This document shows, piece by piece, positions 49,767-59,039 of a DNA stretch of 64,000 bases. The translations under genes and the position numbers were made by a program. Origin of the DNA: an uncultured Ruminococcus sp. (GTDB taxonomy: Bacteria > Bacillota > Clostridia > Oscillospirales > Ruminococcaceae); contig CADALT010000007.1 in the NCBI GenBank assembly GCA_902788785.1, positions 26,027-90,026 on the forward strand. The letters are read 5' to 3'. The notes beneath the pieces are model-generated. The model did no database searches, was not told where the DNA came from, and saw only the letters and a program-made list of their open reading frames with translations. Position 1 is the first letter of the stretch; every line of letters begins with the position of its first letter.

Positions 49767-50546
49767 TTACTGCATTATGGGCACTACCCTTATCTCGGGC
49801 TTTTCATCGTTTTTGTCTTTTCTGAAAAGCTTTGCCATTTCATAGACAAAGCCTGCGGTTATGATAACTGATGCAATGATCGTTATTGCCAGCGGCAGAG
49901 GGCTTGTATAAGCTCTGCCGAAAAGCATTACCAATGTAACGCAGATATTGTTGGCAGCGTGTGAGAATATACAAAGTTTTAGGCTGCCTGTCTTCTGGTA
50001 GACCATGCTTGCTATGATACCCGATATCAGGACACGTGCAGAGGTAAATGCTGCATAGCAGTGGGGCAGGGTCCAAAGTAATGAAGTCATCACAGCTGTA
50101 AAAATACAGATAGCCTTGGTGTTTGAACCACGCTTTATAATATGGGTCATGAGATAGCGGCACAGTATCTCTTCTGCAAAGGGCGCAAAAAATACTGCTT
50201 CTATCTGCTTGGCAAGGTTAATTTTTATTTCGTCATCCTCAGCGCCGTGCAGAAGGAACATTATGGGCAGCAGCGCAAGCATTCCGCCGAACAGCGAATA
50301 CCACACATAAAGCATGGCAGGTGCCTTGCGTTCCTTCGGCATTTCCACATCGCCCCACTTTTTGAAAACGCAGACGGTTAAAATACCTCCTATGCCGAAC
50401 AGCACCATTGTAAGATGCTTGAATGTGAACTCAAAGTTACCTTTAAGTGCTAAATTCACTGCCATGCCTATTGCCAATGGCAGCATATACAGTATCTGTG
50501 CTATCACCAGGTCTCTTATCGTCAGCAACACTCTTTTCATTTTCAT
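49767..50546 (-). CDS. CPBP-family intramembrane metalloprotease (first of pair)
   Basis: The protein has 259 residues, six to eight helices. The motifs EEILCR (125-130), LLWTLPHCYAAF and FSHAANNICV supply the CPBP catalytic residues. It is similar in layout to the gene after it, suggesting an old duplication. It starts at the ATG at 50546 behind AAAGGATAG. Its promoter faces the LytTR/GHKL genes, and a three-repeat array lies just upstream of its -35. Confidence 0.9.
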   Translation of the reverse strand: MKMKRVLLTIRDLVIAQILYMLPLAIGMAVNLALKGNFEFTFKHLTMVLFGIGGILTVCVFKKWGDVEMPKERKAPAMLYVWYSLFGGMLALLPIMFLLHGAEDDEIKINLAKQIEAVFFAPFAEEILCRYLMTHIIKRGSNTKAICIFTAVMTSLLWTLPHCYAAFTSARVLISGIIASMVYQKTGSLKLCIFSHAANNICVTLVMLFGRAYTSPLPLAITIIASVIITAGFVYEMAKLFRKDKNDEKPEIRVVPIMQ

Positions 50547-50578
50547 CTATCCTTTCATGTTGTTTTTGCTGTGATATT

Positions 50579-50607
50579 GTTATACCATGTTTGTTCACAA
50601 CAATCAA
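50579..50607 (-). promoter_or_regulatory. Promoter of the CPBP protease operon
   Basis: On the minus strand TTGATT (50602-50607), 17 bp, TATAAC (50579-50584). A weak -35 and -10 fit an activator-dependent promoter. Confidence 0.65.
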
Positions 50608-50617
50608 TGATTTCACG

Positions 50618-50668
50618 GTGAACGGCATTCAAAATCGGCTCAACGGTATTTTGATACAGTTGAACGGT
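50618..50668 (-). promoter_or_regulatory. Three LytTR-type direct repeats with 21-bp period
   Basis: Read on the minus strand: ACCGTTCAA (50660-50668), ACCGTTGAG (50639-50647) and GCCGTTCAC (50618-50626). Nine-base repeats with 12-base spacers are the arrangement bound by LytTR domains such as AgrA and PlnC. The nearest repeat is 11 bp upstream of the CPBP -35. Confidence 0.75.
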
Positions 50669-50695
50669 GCTGACTTATCAAAATAATAAATAATC

Positions 50696-50724
50696 TTTAC
50701 ATTTGTTAAAAAACGTGTTATAAT
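50696..50724 (+). promoter_or_regulatory. Promoter of the LytTR/GHKL operon
   Basis: TTTACA (50696-50701), 17 bp, TATAAT (50719-50724). It diverges from the CPBP promoter across the repeat array. Confidence 0.75.
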
Positions 50725-50745
50725 ATGAAACGGAGGAGATAGTTG

Positions 50746-51447
50746 ATGAAAATAGCTATATGCGATGATGAAAAACAGCTGCGGAGCATTCTGCGGCAAA
50801 AGATAGCTGCAAATTCGGGCGATATAAAGATAACCGAATTTTCGGACGGCAGCGAGCTTATCAGCTCAAAAGAGCGTTTCGATATTATTTTTTTAGATAT
50901 CGAGATGCCCAAACTTGACGGTATGGAGACCGCTGCTAAACTCAGGGAGAAAGGCGTTTCTTCCCTGATGATATTCCTGACCAGCCATGAGGAGTTCGTG
51001 CGTGACGCTTTCAAGGTGAAAGCTTTCCGCTTTCTGCCAAAGCCGGTTAACGACAAGGAACTGTACGAAGCCCTTAATGAGGCTGAAAATGAGCTTTCAG
51101 CCGATGACAAGCTTATAATCGAACAGCGTGGCAGGATATACGAGGTATTGTCGTCAGATGTGCTTTACATCGAAGCCTACGGCGACGGCACATATATCTA
51201 CGATAACGCAGGCAATGTCTACGACAGCAAAAAACAGCTCAACCAGTGGGAGGAAGAGTTGTCGGGTCAGGGATTTTTCAAGATACATAGATCCTATATG
51301 GTATCTCTTGGGCAGGTGGCTAAGATAGAGGGTACCACTGTCACGCTGGCAGGGCTGCAAAAGCCCCTTAGTGTCAGCCGCAGGAACCTTTCCGCATTTA
51401 AAGAAGCCTATCTTGACCATGTCAGAAAAAATGCCCGTGTGATATAG
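50746..51447 (+). CDS. LytTR-family response regulator
   Basis: The protein has 233 residues from the ATG at 50746 (GGAGGAG upstream). The receiver domain has CDDEK, the phosphoacceptor D51 in IIFLDIEMP and Lys in FLPKPV. The LytTR domain (about 130-233) has FFKIHRSYMVSLGQV. It is cotranscribed with the GHKL kinase 12 bp downstream. It probably binds the three repeats at 50618-50668 and switches on the CPBP genes, and perhaps its own operon. Confidence 0.93.
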   Translation: MKIAICDDEKQLRSILRQKIAANSGDIKITEFSDGSELISSKERFDIIFLDIEMPKLDGMETAAKLREKGVSSLMIFLTSHEEFVRDAFKVKAFRFLPKPVNDKELYEALNEAENELSADDKLIIEQRGRIYEVLSSDVLYIEAYGDGTYIYDNAGNVYDSKKQLNQWEEELSGQGFFKIHRSYMVSLGQVAKIEGTTVTLAGLQKPLSVSRRNLSAFKEAYLDHVRKNARVI

Positions 51448-51459
51448 GAGAAGAGCATA

Positions 51460-52779
51460 ATGGATATGATTCTTGACAATATAGTATTGAATAGGATAAT
51501 TGCCTATATACTTGATTTTATAAAGCTGTTCGTCATCGAAGTGGGAATATTCGGCTACAAGCCCAAAAAGGACTGGAAAGCCCCTGCGGCAGCACTGGCT
51601 TTTACAGCGGCATTTATAGTCGCAGCCCAACTGACAAAGCATAACGTGGGGGTATCGGCTCTTATTCAGCTGTTGTATCTTATGTCAAATGCCATAACTA
51701 TTTCACTGACATTGGAGGGCAGAAAAAAGCTGATAGTCAGCTCTGCGGTATACTGGTGTATAAGCGTGTTTGATGATATCTTTACGTTTATAACGGCGAA
51801 TATACTGGGGATATCATATCAGGAACTCTTAGGGGACTTATTCCTGAAACACACGGCTATGCTGCTCTCATTGGCACTTTATACGCTCATAACCGTTATT
51901 ATCGTATATTTCAGAAAAAGAAAATGTGATGACAAGGTAGATCTCACAAAAAGCAGCAGCCTTTATTTTGTCGTTCTTCCGCTTGTTATTATAGCAATGT
52001 ATTTCCTGGGGGTCTCCGGGAAGTTAGGACCCAAAAACATCAGTGAAGGCATTCCCAGCTATATGCTGATGACGGTCGTATTGAGCGTACTTTTTGCTAT
52101 TATCATATATACAAGTGCTTCAAAAAAATATTATGAGAACAGCAGTCACGTCAATGAAAAGATAAAGGAATCTCAGAAAGCCTACTATGAGGGTATGCTG
52201 GAGAGAGAGAAAGAGACCAGAAAATTCCGCCACGACATAAACAACCATGTGTTGTGTCTGAGAACTCTGCTGGACGACGGCAAATACGATGAAGCAGAAG
52301 AGTATCTTTTGGGCATGGAAAACAGGACGGAAAACCTGCGCCCTACAGTATCAACGGGCAGCGAGCTTGTCAATGCCATAACGGGCGATCTTATGTCCCG
52401 CCACGAAAATGTAAGCCTTGAATGGGAGGGGCATCTTCCCGAAGATATGGATATATCCGACATGGATATCTGCACTATCTTCTCGAATATACTGGATAAT
52501 GCCTTCACCGCCGCCGACAAATGCGAGAGCGGCAAGGTAAGGGTGCGCACCGCCGCCGCAGGGGCAAGCCTGATGATAACGGTGGTCAATGATATACCTG
52601 AGCCCATACAACTCAAGGACAGCAAGCTTGTGACCTCAAAGCCCAACAAGCGCAACCACGGCTTCGGTGTCATGAATGTAAAGGAATGCGCCGCAAAAAA
52701 CGGCGGCAAGGCAGATTTTTCCTTTGACGAAAAACAGTTCACCGCCGAGGTCATACTTCCCGGGGCAGTACCCCTTTGA
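51460..52779 (+). CDS. AgrC-like GHKL sensor histidine kinase
   Basis: The protein has 439 residues. Six N-terminal membrane helices (about 1-215) form the sensor. A coiled coil leads to the phosphoacceptor segment FRHDINNHVLCL (His in RHDINNH, about 261). The GHKL ATPase has the N box in IFSNILDNAFTAADK and the G box in HGFGVMNV. AgrC-type kinases usually sense a secreted peptide. No agrB, agrD or obvious precursor peptide is in the window. AGGAGAAG precedes the ATG. Confidence 0.92.
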   Translation: MDMILDNIVLNRIIAYILDFIKLFVIEVGIFGYKPKKDWKAPAAALAFTAAFIVAAQLTKHNVGVSALIQLLYLMSNAITISLTLEGRKKLIVSSAVYWCISVFDDIFTFITANILGISYQELLGDLFLKHTAMLLSLALYTLITVIIVYFRKRKCDDKVDLTKSSSLYFVVLPLVIIAMYFLGVSGKLGPKNISEGIPSYMLMTVVLSVLFAIIIYTSASKKYYENSSHVNEKIKESQKAYYEGMLEREKETRKFRHDINNHVLCLRTLLDDGKYDEAEEYLLGMENRTENLRPTVSTGSELVNAITGDLMSRHENVSLEWEGHLPEDMDISDMDICTIFSNILDNAFTAADKCESGKVRVRTAAAGASLMITVVNDIPEPIQLKDSKLVTSKPNKRNHGFGVMNVKECAAKNGGKADFSFDEKQFTAEVILPGAVPL

Positions 52780-52868
52780 CAGACATAATAACAGCTCGCC
52801 GATCTGCACCGATCGACGTCAATGTATTAAAGTAATAACATGATGTTACAAGTTATCAACAACCTTCC

Positions 52869-52905
52869 CCCGAGAACTGCTTACAAGTAATTCTCGGGCA
52901 TTTTT
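52869..52905 (+). terminator. Terminator of the LytTR/GHKL operon
   Basis: CCCGAGAA (52869-52876) pairs with TTCTCGGG (52891-52898), then CATTTTT. Confidence 0.85.
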
Positions 52906-52920
52906 ATGTCGTTTACTATA
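52906..52920. repeat. Single end of the palindromic element family
   Basis: On the minus strand the sequence reads TATAGTAAACGACAT, identical to the left end of the 19611 and 29748 copies. The partner end is missing. It is fused to the T-run of the terminator. Confidence 0.6.
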
Positions 52921-52993
52921 ACTATATATAACAATTAAATACGAACGGTCAGGCGCATTTATAGTACATTTTATCAAATCGATCGAATGGCTA

Positions 52994-53022
52994 TTGACAA
53001 AGTAAAAAAAATGTGATATATT
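52994..53022 (+). promoter_or_regulatory. Promoter of the tetR gene
   Basis: TTGACA (52994-52999), 17 bp, TATATT (53017-53022). Confidence 0.8.
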
Positions 53023-53024
53023 TT

Positions 53025-53050
53025 GAAACAGCGTTGCGCAACAGTGTTTC
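53025..53050 (+). promoter_or_regulatory. 26-bp palindromic operator after the tetR promoter
   Basis: GAAACA (53025-53030) and TGTTTC (53045-53050) enclose the perfect centre GTTGCGCAAC; only two base pairs of 13 mismatch. It covers the transcription start. The half CAACAGCGTTGC recurs at 53052-53063. Autoregulation by the TetR protein is likely. Confidence 0.75.
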
Positions 53051-53081
53051 ACAACAGCGTTGCAGATATAGGAGGTGCTTT

Positions 53082-53714
53082 ATGGCCAACAGAGTTGAGG
53101 GCGTTACCGAAAAACTGCTTGAATGTGCCATGCAGGAGTTTCTTGCAAACGGATATAACGGCGCATCTATGCGGACTATCGCCGAAAATGCAGGTACTAC
53201 GCCCCGTTCTATCTACACACGGTATGAGGATAAGGAGGGGCTGTTCTGTGCGCTGGTCGATGAACCTGCAAGAGAGCTGACTGATTATTTTGAACAGCAT
53301 ATGCAAGGATACAGTCAGCGCCCTGTTGAGGAGCAGCGTGAGCTGTTTCATGATGAGGAGTTTGAGAATGAGCATAAAGGCTATATGCAAAGCATCATTG
53401 ATATCATGTATGATAGTTTTGATGCCTTCAAGCTGCTGATATGCTGTGCCGAGGGTACGAAGTACGGCAGGTTCATCGAGGATATCGCAGACCTTGACGA
53501 AAAGTATACCCTCAAATACATCGAGGATACGGGCAACGATGTCATATCCTCGGGGCGTGCTGGCAAACTGCTGATACATCAGCTTTGCAGCTCGTATATG
53601 TACGGCTTTTTTGAAGTCATTCGCCATGATATGACCAAGGAGGAAGCACAGGTACATATTGCACAGTTACAGGACTTTTTCTCACACGGCTGGGATAAGC
53701 TTTTTAATCCATAG
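53082..53714 (+). CDS. TetR/AcrR-family repressor of the ABC/importer cluster
   Basis: The protein has 210 residues from the ATG at 53082 (AGGAGG upstream). The N-terminal HTH reads FLANGYNGASMRTIAENAG, then TPRSIYTRYEDKEGLF, the TetR signature. The C-terminal domain (60-210) is a helical ligand pocket without recognisable sequence. It is the first gene before the exporter pair and importer genes, with a palindromic operator at its own promoter. The ligand is unknown. Confidence 0.93.
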   Translation: MANRVEGVTEKLLECAMQEFLANGYNGASMRTIAENAGTTPRSIYTRYEDKEGLFCALVDEPARELTDYFEQHMQGYSQRPVEEQRELFHDEEFENEHKGYMQSIIDIMYDSFDAFKLLICCAEGTKYGRFIEDIADLDEKYTLKYIEDTGNDVISSGRAGKLLIHQLCSSYMYGFFEVIRHDMTKEEAQVHIAQLQDFFSHGWDKLFNP

Positions 53715-53718
53715 GTAC

Positions 53719-53748
53719 ATTCGGGCAATGCCAAAGGGTATTGCCTGA
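53719..53748 (+). promoter_or_regulatory. Hairpin between tetR and the first ABC gene
   Basis: TTCGGGCAAT pairs with ATTGCCTGAA (10 bp, one G-T) just after the tetR stop. No U-run follows, so it may be an mRNA processing or stability element. TTAGCTAA (53764-53771) downstream is a short palindrome. Confidence 0.35.
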
Positions 53749-53798
53749 AAAAATGCGCAGAAGTTAGCTAAAACAAACTTGTTAGAGAGGTGTTGACA

Positions 53799-55544
53799 TT
53801 GAATAAGAAAGCATCGCCTGTCAGCCTTATAATGGACTATGCAGGCGCTTACAAAGGCAAATACATCTGTTCGATGATACTTGCGATCATTTCGGTAGTA
53901 TGCGGAATGGTGCCGTATTTTGCGGTGGCTAAAATGGTCACGGCAATGATAGGGCATGAAGATAAAGGGCTGTCGTACTTTGCGGCATGGTGTGCAGCGG
54001 CGGCTGTGGGATATATCGCAAAGGGTATATTCAGCAGCATTTCCACAAGTATTTCGCACACAGCTACCTTTTTCACTATGAAGCAGATCCGCCAAAAGCT
54101 CATAGCAAAGCTCACAAAAATGCCCATGGGCACGATACTTGAGTCCCCCTCGGGATATTACAAGGACGTTATCGTTGACAGAGTTGAGGGTATCGAAGTA
54201 CCGCTGGCACATCTGCTGCCCGAGATGACTGCAAATGTGCTGGCACCCGTACTTATGCTCATATATCTGCTGACGCTGGACTGGAGGCTTGCGCTTATAT
54301 CGCTCATAACTATCCCTGTGGGAATGGCTGTCATGAGCACTACTATGAAAAGCTACGGCAAGAACTACGGAAAGTCCGTGGAGATCAGCGGCAGGATGAC
54401 AAATGCCATCGTTGAATACATGGGCGGCATCGAGGTCATCAAAGCATTCAGCCAGAGTGAGAATTCCTATGAAAAGTACGAAACAGCCGTCAATGACAAT
54501 GCAGCTTTTTTCTATAACTGGATGAAGAGCGCACAGTGGGCTATGTCGGCTTACAATGCCATAACTCCGTCGGTGCTGCTGACGGTGCTGCCCTTCGGCA
54601 TTTTGTTCTATGCATCGGGCAGTCTTATGGCAGGCGCATTCGTCACTGTCATAGTGCTTTCGCTGGGTCTGCTCGAACCTCTGATAGCAGCCATGAATTA
54701 CACTGACAACATCGCCCGTGTGGGCACTGTCATGGGTCAGATAAACGAGGTGCTGGCAAGCCCTGAGATAGAGCGCACGAACAAAGTCTCCTCCGTAAAC
54801 GGAAGCAGGATAGAGTTTAAAAATGTCACATTCAGCTATGACGGCGAAAAGGAAGCCCTCAGCAATATCGACCTGACTATCCCCGAGGGCAAAGTCACCG
54901 CACTGGTGGGTCATTCGGGCAGCGGTAAATCAACAGTCGCAAAGCTCGTCGCAGGTTTCTGGGACGTCAGTGACGGCGAGCTTTTCATGGGCGGACAGAA
55001 TATCCATGATATCCCCCTTGAAGTGCAGACCGAAAGGATAGCCTATGTTGAACAGAACAATTTCCTGTTCAATGAAACGGTAATGGAGAATATCCGCAAG
55101 GGCAAGGCAGGCGCAACAGATGAAGATGTGATAAATGCCGCAAAGGCAGCAGGCTGTGATGAATTTATCAGAGGGCTCGACAAGGGCTATCAGACAGTGG
55201 TCGGCAGTGCAGGCGGACATCTTTCGGGCGGTGAAAGACAGCGTATCGCCATAGCAAGGGCGATGCTGAAAGATGCGCCGATAGTTATACTCGATGAGGC
55301 TACTGCCTATATCGACCCCGAAAATGAAGCTGTTATACAGTCAGCGCTCGCAAAACTCGTGCAGGGCAAGACTGTTATAGTCATCGCCCACCGACTTTCG
55401 ACCATAACCGATGCCGATAACATCATCGTCATGGAAAACGGCACAGTTTCAGCACACGGCACACATGAGACTCTGCTTAAAAACAGCGAGCTTTACCGTG
55501 ATATGTGGGCAGCCCACACAGGTACAAAGGGAGGTGCGGCATAA
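53799..55544 (+). CDS. Exporter-type ABC transporter, half 1 (paralogue of 15157-16908)
   Basis: The protein has 581 residues from a TTG at 53799, seven bases after AGAGGTG; the upstream in-frame GTG (53790) lies inside that site. A six-helix domain is fused to an ATPase with GHSGSGKST, HLSGGERQRIAIARAMLK and LDEATAYIDPENE. It is strongly similar to the 15157-16908 protein over its whole length. It is coupled by TAATG to the second half. Together with the importer genes that follow it suggests a metallophore or small-peptide cycle. The direction of transport is not known. Confidence 0.9.
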   Translation: MNKKASPVSLIMDYAGAYKGKYICSMILAIISVVCGMVPYFAVAKMVTAMIGHEDKGLSYFAAWCAAAAVGYIAKGIFSSISTSISHTATFFTMKQIRQKLIAKLTKMPMGTILESPSGYYKDVIVDRVEGIEVPLAHLLPEMTANVLAPVLMLIYLLTLDWRLALISLITIPVGMAVMSTTMKSYGKNYGKSVEISGRMTNAIVEYMGGIEVIKAFSQSENSYEKYETAVNDNAAFFYNWMKSAQWAMSAYNAITPSVLLTVLPFGILFYASGSLMAGAFVTVIVLSLGLLEPLIAAMNYTDNIARVGTVMGQINEVLASPEIERTNKVSSVNGSRIEFKNVTFSYDGEKEALSNIDLTIPEGKVTALVGHSGSGKSTVAKLVAGFWDVSDGELFMGGQNIHDIPLEVQTERIAYVEQNNFLFNETVMENIRKGKAGATDEDVINAAKAAGCDEFIRGLDKGYQTVVGSAGGHLSGGERQRIAIARAMLKDAPIVILDEATAYIDPENEAVIQSALAKLVQGKTVIVIAHRLSTITDADNIIVMENGTVSAHGTHETLLKNSELYRDMWAAHTGTKGGAA

Positions 55545-57289
55545 TGATAGGCGCATTCAAAAAAATATGGGATTTCGCAGGGAGTGAACAGAAGAACATC
55601 AAAAGCTCGATCGTTCTTGCACTTCTTAATTCGGTATTCTATGCGCTGCAGTTTGCAGCGGTGTATGTTGTACTCAGATCACTGACAAGCGGCGATACCT
55701 CAAAGATAAATGCACTTTACGCTTTGGGCATCATGGTCGTCAGCATTGCGGGCAGGATAATTCTCAATACCTACTCACAGCTGCAAAGAGTCCACGCAGG
55801 CTATTTCATGGTGGCAAACAAGCGTATCTCCATAGGCAATAAACTGCGCTCTGTCCCCATGGGCTATTTCAACAAGAACAACTTAGGTCAGATGACGGCT
55901 ATAACCACCACAACACTTACGGATGTTGAAAACACAGCTCCCGTGGTGCTTGTGACAGTGCTTGGCGGCTTTATCAATTCAGTGGTGTTCGCACTGTCGG
56001 TGCTGCTGTTCGATTGGCGTATCGGTATCATTGTTTTCATCGGTATGGCGGCATTTTTATGGACGACCTCCTTGCAGGAAAAGCATTCACGCAAAGGCGC
56101 ACCCGAAAGACAGCGTGCGCAGGAAATGCTTGTTGAAAAGATACTTGAAGCGGTGCAGGGCATCAGTGTTATCAAGAGCTTTCGTCTTACAGAGCGTTCC
56201 GAGAGCGCAGCAGATTCTGCGATAGAAGAAAGCTGCAAAAAAAATCTCTTCATCGAAAAGCAGATGACCCCCTACCAGATCTTCCAGCAGATAGTGCTGA
56301 ACCTGTTTGCGGTCATTATCATGATAGCAACTGCGGCGCTGTATCTGAACGGTTCCATGGAGCTTTCAAATGCTATGATGATGTTCGTGGCAGCATTCAT
56401 GGTGTTTGAGCAGATGAAGAGCGCAGGCATAAGCATCGCAACGCTGCGTATCGCTGAAAGCTCCATCGACAAGGCGAACGAGACAGATAATGTCCCCGTC
56501 ATGGACGAGGGCGGCAGAGATATCATTCCTGCGAACTTCGATATAGCTTTTGAAAACGTAGATTTCTCCTATGGCGAAAGAAAGATACTCGACAGAGTTT
56601 CCTTTGATATAAAACAAAAGACCACCACTGCCATAGTCGGACCCTCGGGTTCTGGCAAGACCACCATGTGCAGCCTTATCGCACGTTTCTGGGATGTTAA
56701 AGGCGGCAAGGTGACCATAGGCGGCAACGATGTGCGTGACTTTACGCTTGACAGCCTGATGAAAAATATAAGTATGGTTTTCCAGAACGTATACCTTTTC
56801 AGTGACACGGTGGAGAACAACATAAAATTCGGCTGCCCCAACGCAACCCACGAACAGGTGGTCGAAGCAGCTAAAAAGGCTTGCTGCCACGATTTCATCA
56901 TGCAGCTGCCCGATGGATATAACACGGTGCTGGAGGAGGGCGGTGCTTCCCTTTCGGGCGGTGAAAGACAGCGCCTTTCCATCGCAAGGGCAATACTGAA
57001 AGATGCCCCCATCATTATCCTTGATGAAGCCACAGCCAATGTTGACCCCGAGAACGAAGACAGGCTGCAGTCTGCTATCGAAGCGCTAATGGAGGACAAG
57101 ACCATAATCATGATCGCACACAGGCTTAAAACCGTCCGCCGTGCCGATCAGATACTTGTGCTCGACGGCGGACACATCGTTCAGCGTGGAACACATTCTG
57201 AGCTTGCAAAGCAGGACGGTATCTATTCGAGATTCATAAGTCAGCGTGAGCAGGCTGAAAACTGGCACATCACGGGGCAGACCACATGA
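55544..57289 (+). CDS. Exporter-type ABC transporter, half 2 (paralogue of 13431-15164)
   Basis: The protein has 581 residues from the ATG at 55544, overlapping the previous stop. The ATPase shows GPSGSGKTT, ASLSGGERQRLSIARAIL and IIILDEATANVDPENE. CCHDFIMQLPDGYNTVLEEG closely matches the 13431-15164 protein, which has IGEGG at the end. So both halves of the pair were copied together. Its stop overlaps the start of the importer permease gene, so exporter pair and importer are one translational unit. Confidence 0.9.
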   Translation: MIGAFKKIWDFAGSEQKNIKSSIVLALLNSVFYALQFAAVYVVLRSLTSGDTSKINALYALGIMVVSIAGRIILNTYSQLQRVHAGYFMVANKRISIGNKLRSVPMGYFNKNNLGQMTAITTTTLTDVENTAPVVLVTVLGGFINSVVFALSVLLFDWRIGIIVFIGMAAFLWTTSLQEKHSRKGAPERQRAQEMLVEKILEAVQGISVIKSFRLTERSESAADSAIEESCKKNLFIEKQMTPYQIFQQIVLNLFAVIIMIATAALYLNGSMELSNAMMMFVAAFMVFEQMKSAGISIATLRIAESSIDKANETDNVPVMDEGGRDIIPANFDIAFENVDFSYGERKILDRVSFDIKQKTTTAIVGPSGSGKTTMCSLIARFWDVKGGKVTIGGNDVRDFTLDSLMKNISMVFQNVYLFSDTVENNIKFGCPNATHEQVVEAAKKACCHDFIMQLPDGYNTVLEEGGASLSGGERQRLSIARAILKDAPIIILDEATANVDPENEDRLQSAIEALMEDKTIIMIAHRLKTVRRADQILVLDGGHIVQRGTHSELAKQDGIYSRFISQREQAENWHITGQTT

Positions 57290-58230
57290 TAAAGCGCATA
57301 CTTTCAAGGCTTGGGGTGCTGGCGGTCGTGCTGTTCGGGGTGACTGTACTGACATTCTTTTACACAAGTCTCTCCCCCGTTGATGCGGCGCAGGCACTCG
57401 CTGTGCGCAGATATACACGACCGACCGAAGATCAGGTCACGCAGGTCAGACAGGAACTGGGGCTTGACAGACCTCTTGCAGAGCAGTATACAGGCTGGAT
57501 TTCAAAGGCTGTCAGGGGCGATTTCGGTAACTCCTACAACACGGGAAAACCTATAATCGACGAGCTTTCGGCATCTATGATACCGACTTTAAAGCTGGCG
57601 GCAATGGCTCTTTTGTTCACGGCACTGCTGAGTATCCCCTTGGGAGTGTTATCAGCCGCAAGAAAAGGCGGACTTGCGGGCAAGTGCATATATCTGTTCG
57701 GGATAGTGTGTATGTCCGTGCCGAATTACTGGATAGGCTTCATGCTTATGATCGTATTTGCGGTGAATATACCGCTGTTCGCCATTATGGGTGCAGAAAG
57801 TCTGAAAGACTTTATCCTGCCCTCACTTGCGGTGGCGATATTCACTTCTGCCTCTAACATAAGAGTTTTTCGCTCATCACTGCTTGACGGCTACAACAGC
57901 GATTTTGTTATGTATGCAAGATCAAGGGGCATATCCGAGCGTAAGATAGCGGTTATGGTCAGCAGATATGCACTGCCTCCGCTGGTGACGCTTTTAGGAC
58001 AGAGCTTTGGCTTTACTATCGCAGGCAGTGCAATGATCGAATTCGTATTTTCTATCCCCGGGGTAGGCTCGATGCTGGTAACGGCACTGAGTTCACGGGA
58101 TACCGTTACGGTAAATGCCTGCGTGCTTGTTATAGCCGTGATATTTGTTGCGGTGAATTTTCTTGCGGAGGTCATAAACGTTATACTGAATCCGAAGGAG
58201 CAAACAAAGGAGCGTGCGTATGATAGGTAA
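57286..58230 (+). CDS. Ni/peptide-type ABC importer permease 1 (NikB/DppB family)
   Basis: The protein has 314 residues with six helices. The N-terminal helix MIKRILSRLGVLAVVLFGVTVLTF and ELGLDRPLAEQY are the DppB/NikB signature. The EAA-like loop lies near YARSRGISERKIAVMVSRYALPP, the contact with the ATPases. The start overlaps the ABC half 2 stop. With the 58220 permease it forms the membrane pore of a nickel, oligopeptide or metal-metallophore importer. Confidence 0.92.
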   Translation: MIKRILSRLGVLAVVLFGVTVLTFFYTSLSPVDAAQALAVRRYTRPTEDQVTQVRQELGLDRPLAEQYTGWISKAVRGDFGNSYNTGKPIIDELSASMIPTLKLAAMALLFTALLSIPLGVLSAARKGGLAGKCIYLFGIVCMSVPNYWIGFMLMIVFAVNIPLFAIMGAESLKDFILPSLAVAIFTSASNIRVFRSSLLDGYNSDFVMYARSRGISERKIAVMVSRYALPPLVTLLGQSFGFTIAGSAMIEFVFSIPGVGSMLVTALSSRDTVTVNACVLVIAVIFVAVNFLAEVINVILNPKEQTKERAYDR

Positions 58231-59038
58231 AATACTTCGCAAACCGCAGGCTTTGATAGGTATTGCGATGATGCTCACGGTGTTTGCGGTAATGATATTC
58301 GCTCCTGCATTTGCCCCGAACGACCCCGGCAAAGTGGACATCATGCAGAAATTCGCAGAGCCCTGCAAGCAGTATCCCCTGGGGACAGACGATATGGGGC
58401 GGTGCATCACATCAAGGCTTATCTGCGGTGCAAGAGTGTCAATGTCCATCGCACTCCCGACCATTGGGGCTATCGCTGTGATAAGCGTTCTGCTTGCGGC
58501 TGTGTGTTCATACATCGGTGGTATAGTGGATAAGCTGTTTGTTATAGTTTCAAACATCTTCATGGCGCTGCCGCCCTTTCTTGTGGCAATGACCCTTGTG
58601 GGGCTTTTCGAGTCAAAAGCGCTCAGCATAGTGATCTCTATAGTTGTCGCCATGTGGGTATGGAACGCACAGGTGGTCAGGACCTATGTACTGCGTGAAA
58701 AGTCAAAACCGTATATCATCACCTGTAGGATGTCGGGCTGTTCTGAGCTGCGTATCATACTCAGGCATATAATACCGAATATCTTTCCGCACCTGCTGGT
58801 CTTATACAGCACGGGACTTTCGGGCGTTATCATCATGATATCGAGCTACGCTTTTCTTGGGCTGGGACTTGAAACAGGAACGGCAGAATGGGGCGCAATG
58901 CTCGTGAATGCAAACAAGCTGATATTCAGCCACCCCGAGCTGATAGTTTACCCGGGACTTTGTATATTGTTTGCAGCGGCAGGCTTTAATCTGTTCGGTG
59001 AAGCGTTAAGAGACATCTGCGATCCAAGGGAGGGCTGA
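58220..59038 (+). CDS. Ni/peptide-type ABC importer permease 2 (NikC/DppC family)
   Basis: The protein has 272 residues from the ATG at 58220 (AAGGAG upstream; an upstream GTG is part of the spacing). It shows the DppC/NikC features: FAPNDPGKVDIMQKF, YPLGTDDMGRC, and the EAA loop around ITCRMSGCSELRIILRHIIPN. It overlaps permease 1 by 11 bp. Confidence 0.93.
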   Translation: MIGKILRKPQALIGIAMMLTVFAVMIFAPAFAPNDPGKVDIMQKFAEPCKQYPLGTDDMGRCITSRLICGARVSMSIALPTIGAIAVISVLLAAVCSYIGGIVDKLFVIVSNIFMALPPFLVAMTLVGLFESKALSIVISIVVAMWVWNAQVVRTYVLREKSKPYIITCRMSGCSELRIILRHIIPNIFPHLLVLYSTGLSGVIIMISSYAFLGLGLETGTAEWGAMLVNANKLIFSHPELIVYPGLCILFAAAGFNLFGEALRDICDPREG

Positions 59039-59039
59039 T

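Noticed and set aside
53682-54914. 410-codon open frame on the minus strand
   Set aside because: Antisense to the ABC exporter half, whose motifs are intact; no start signal.
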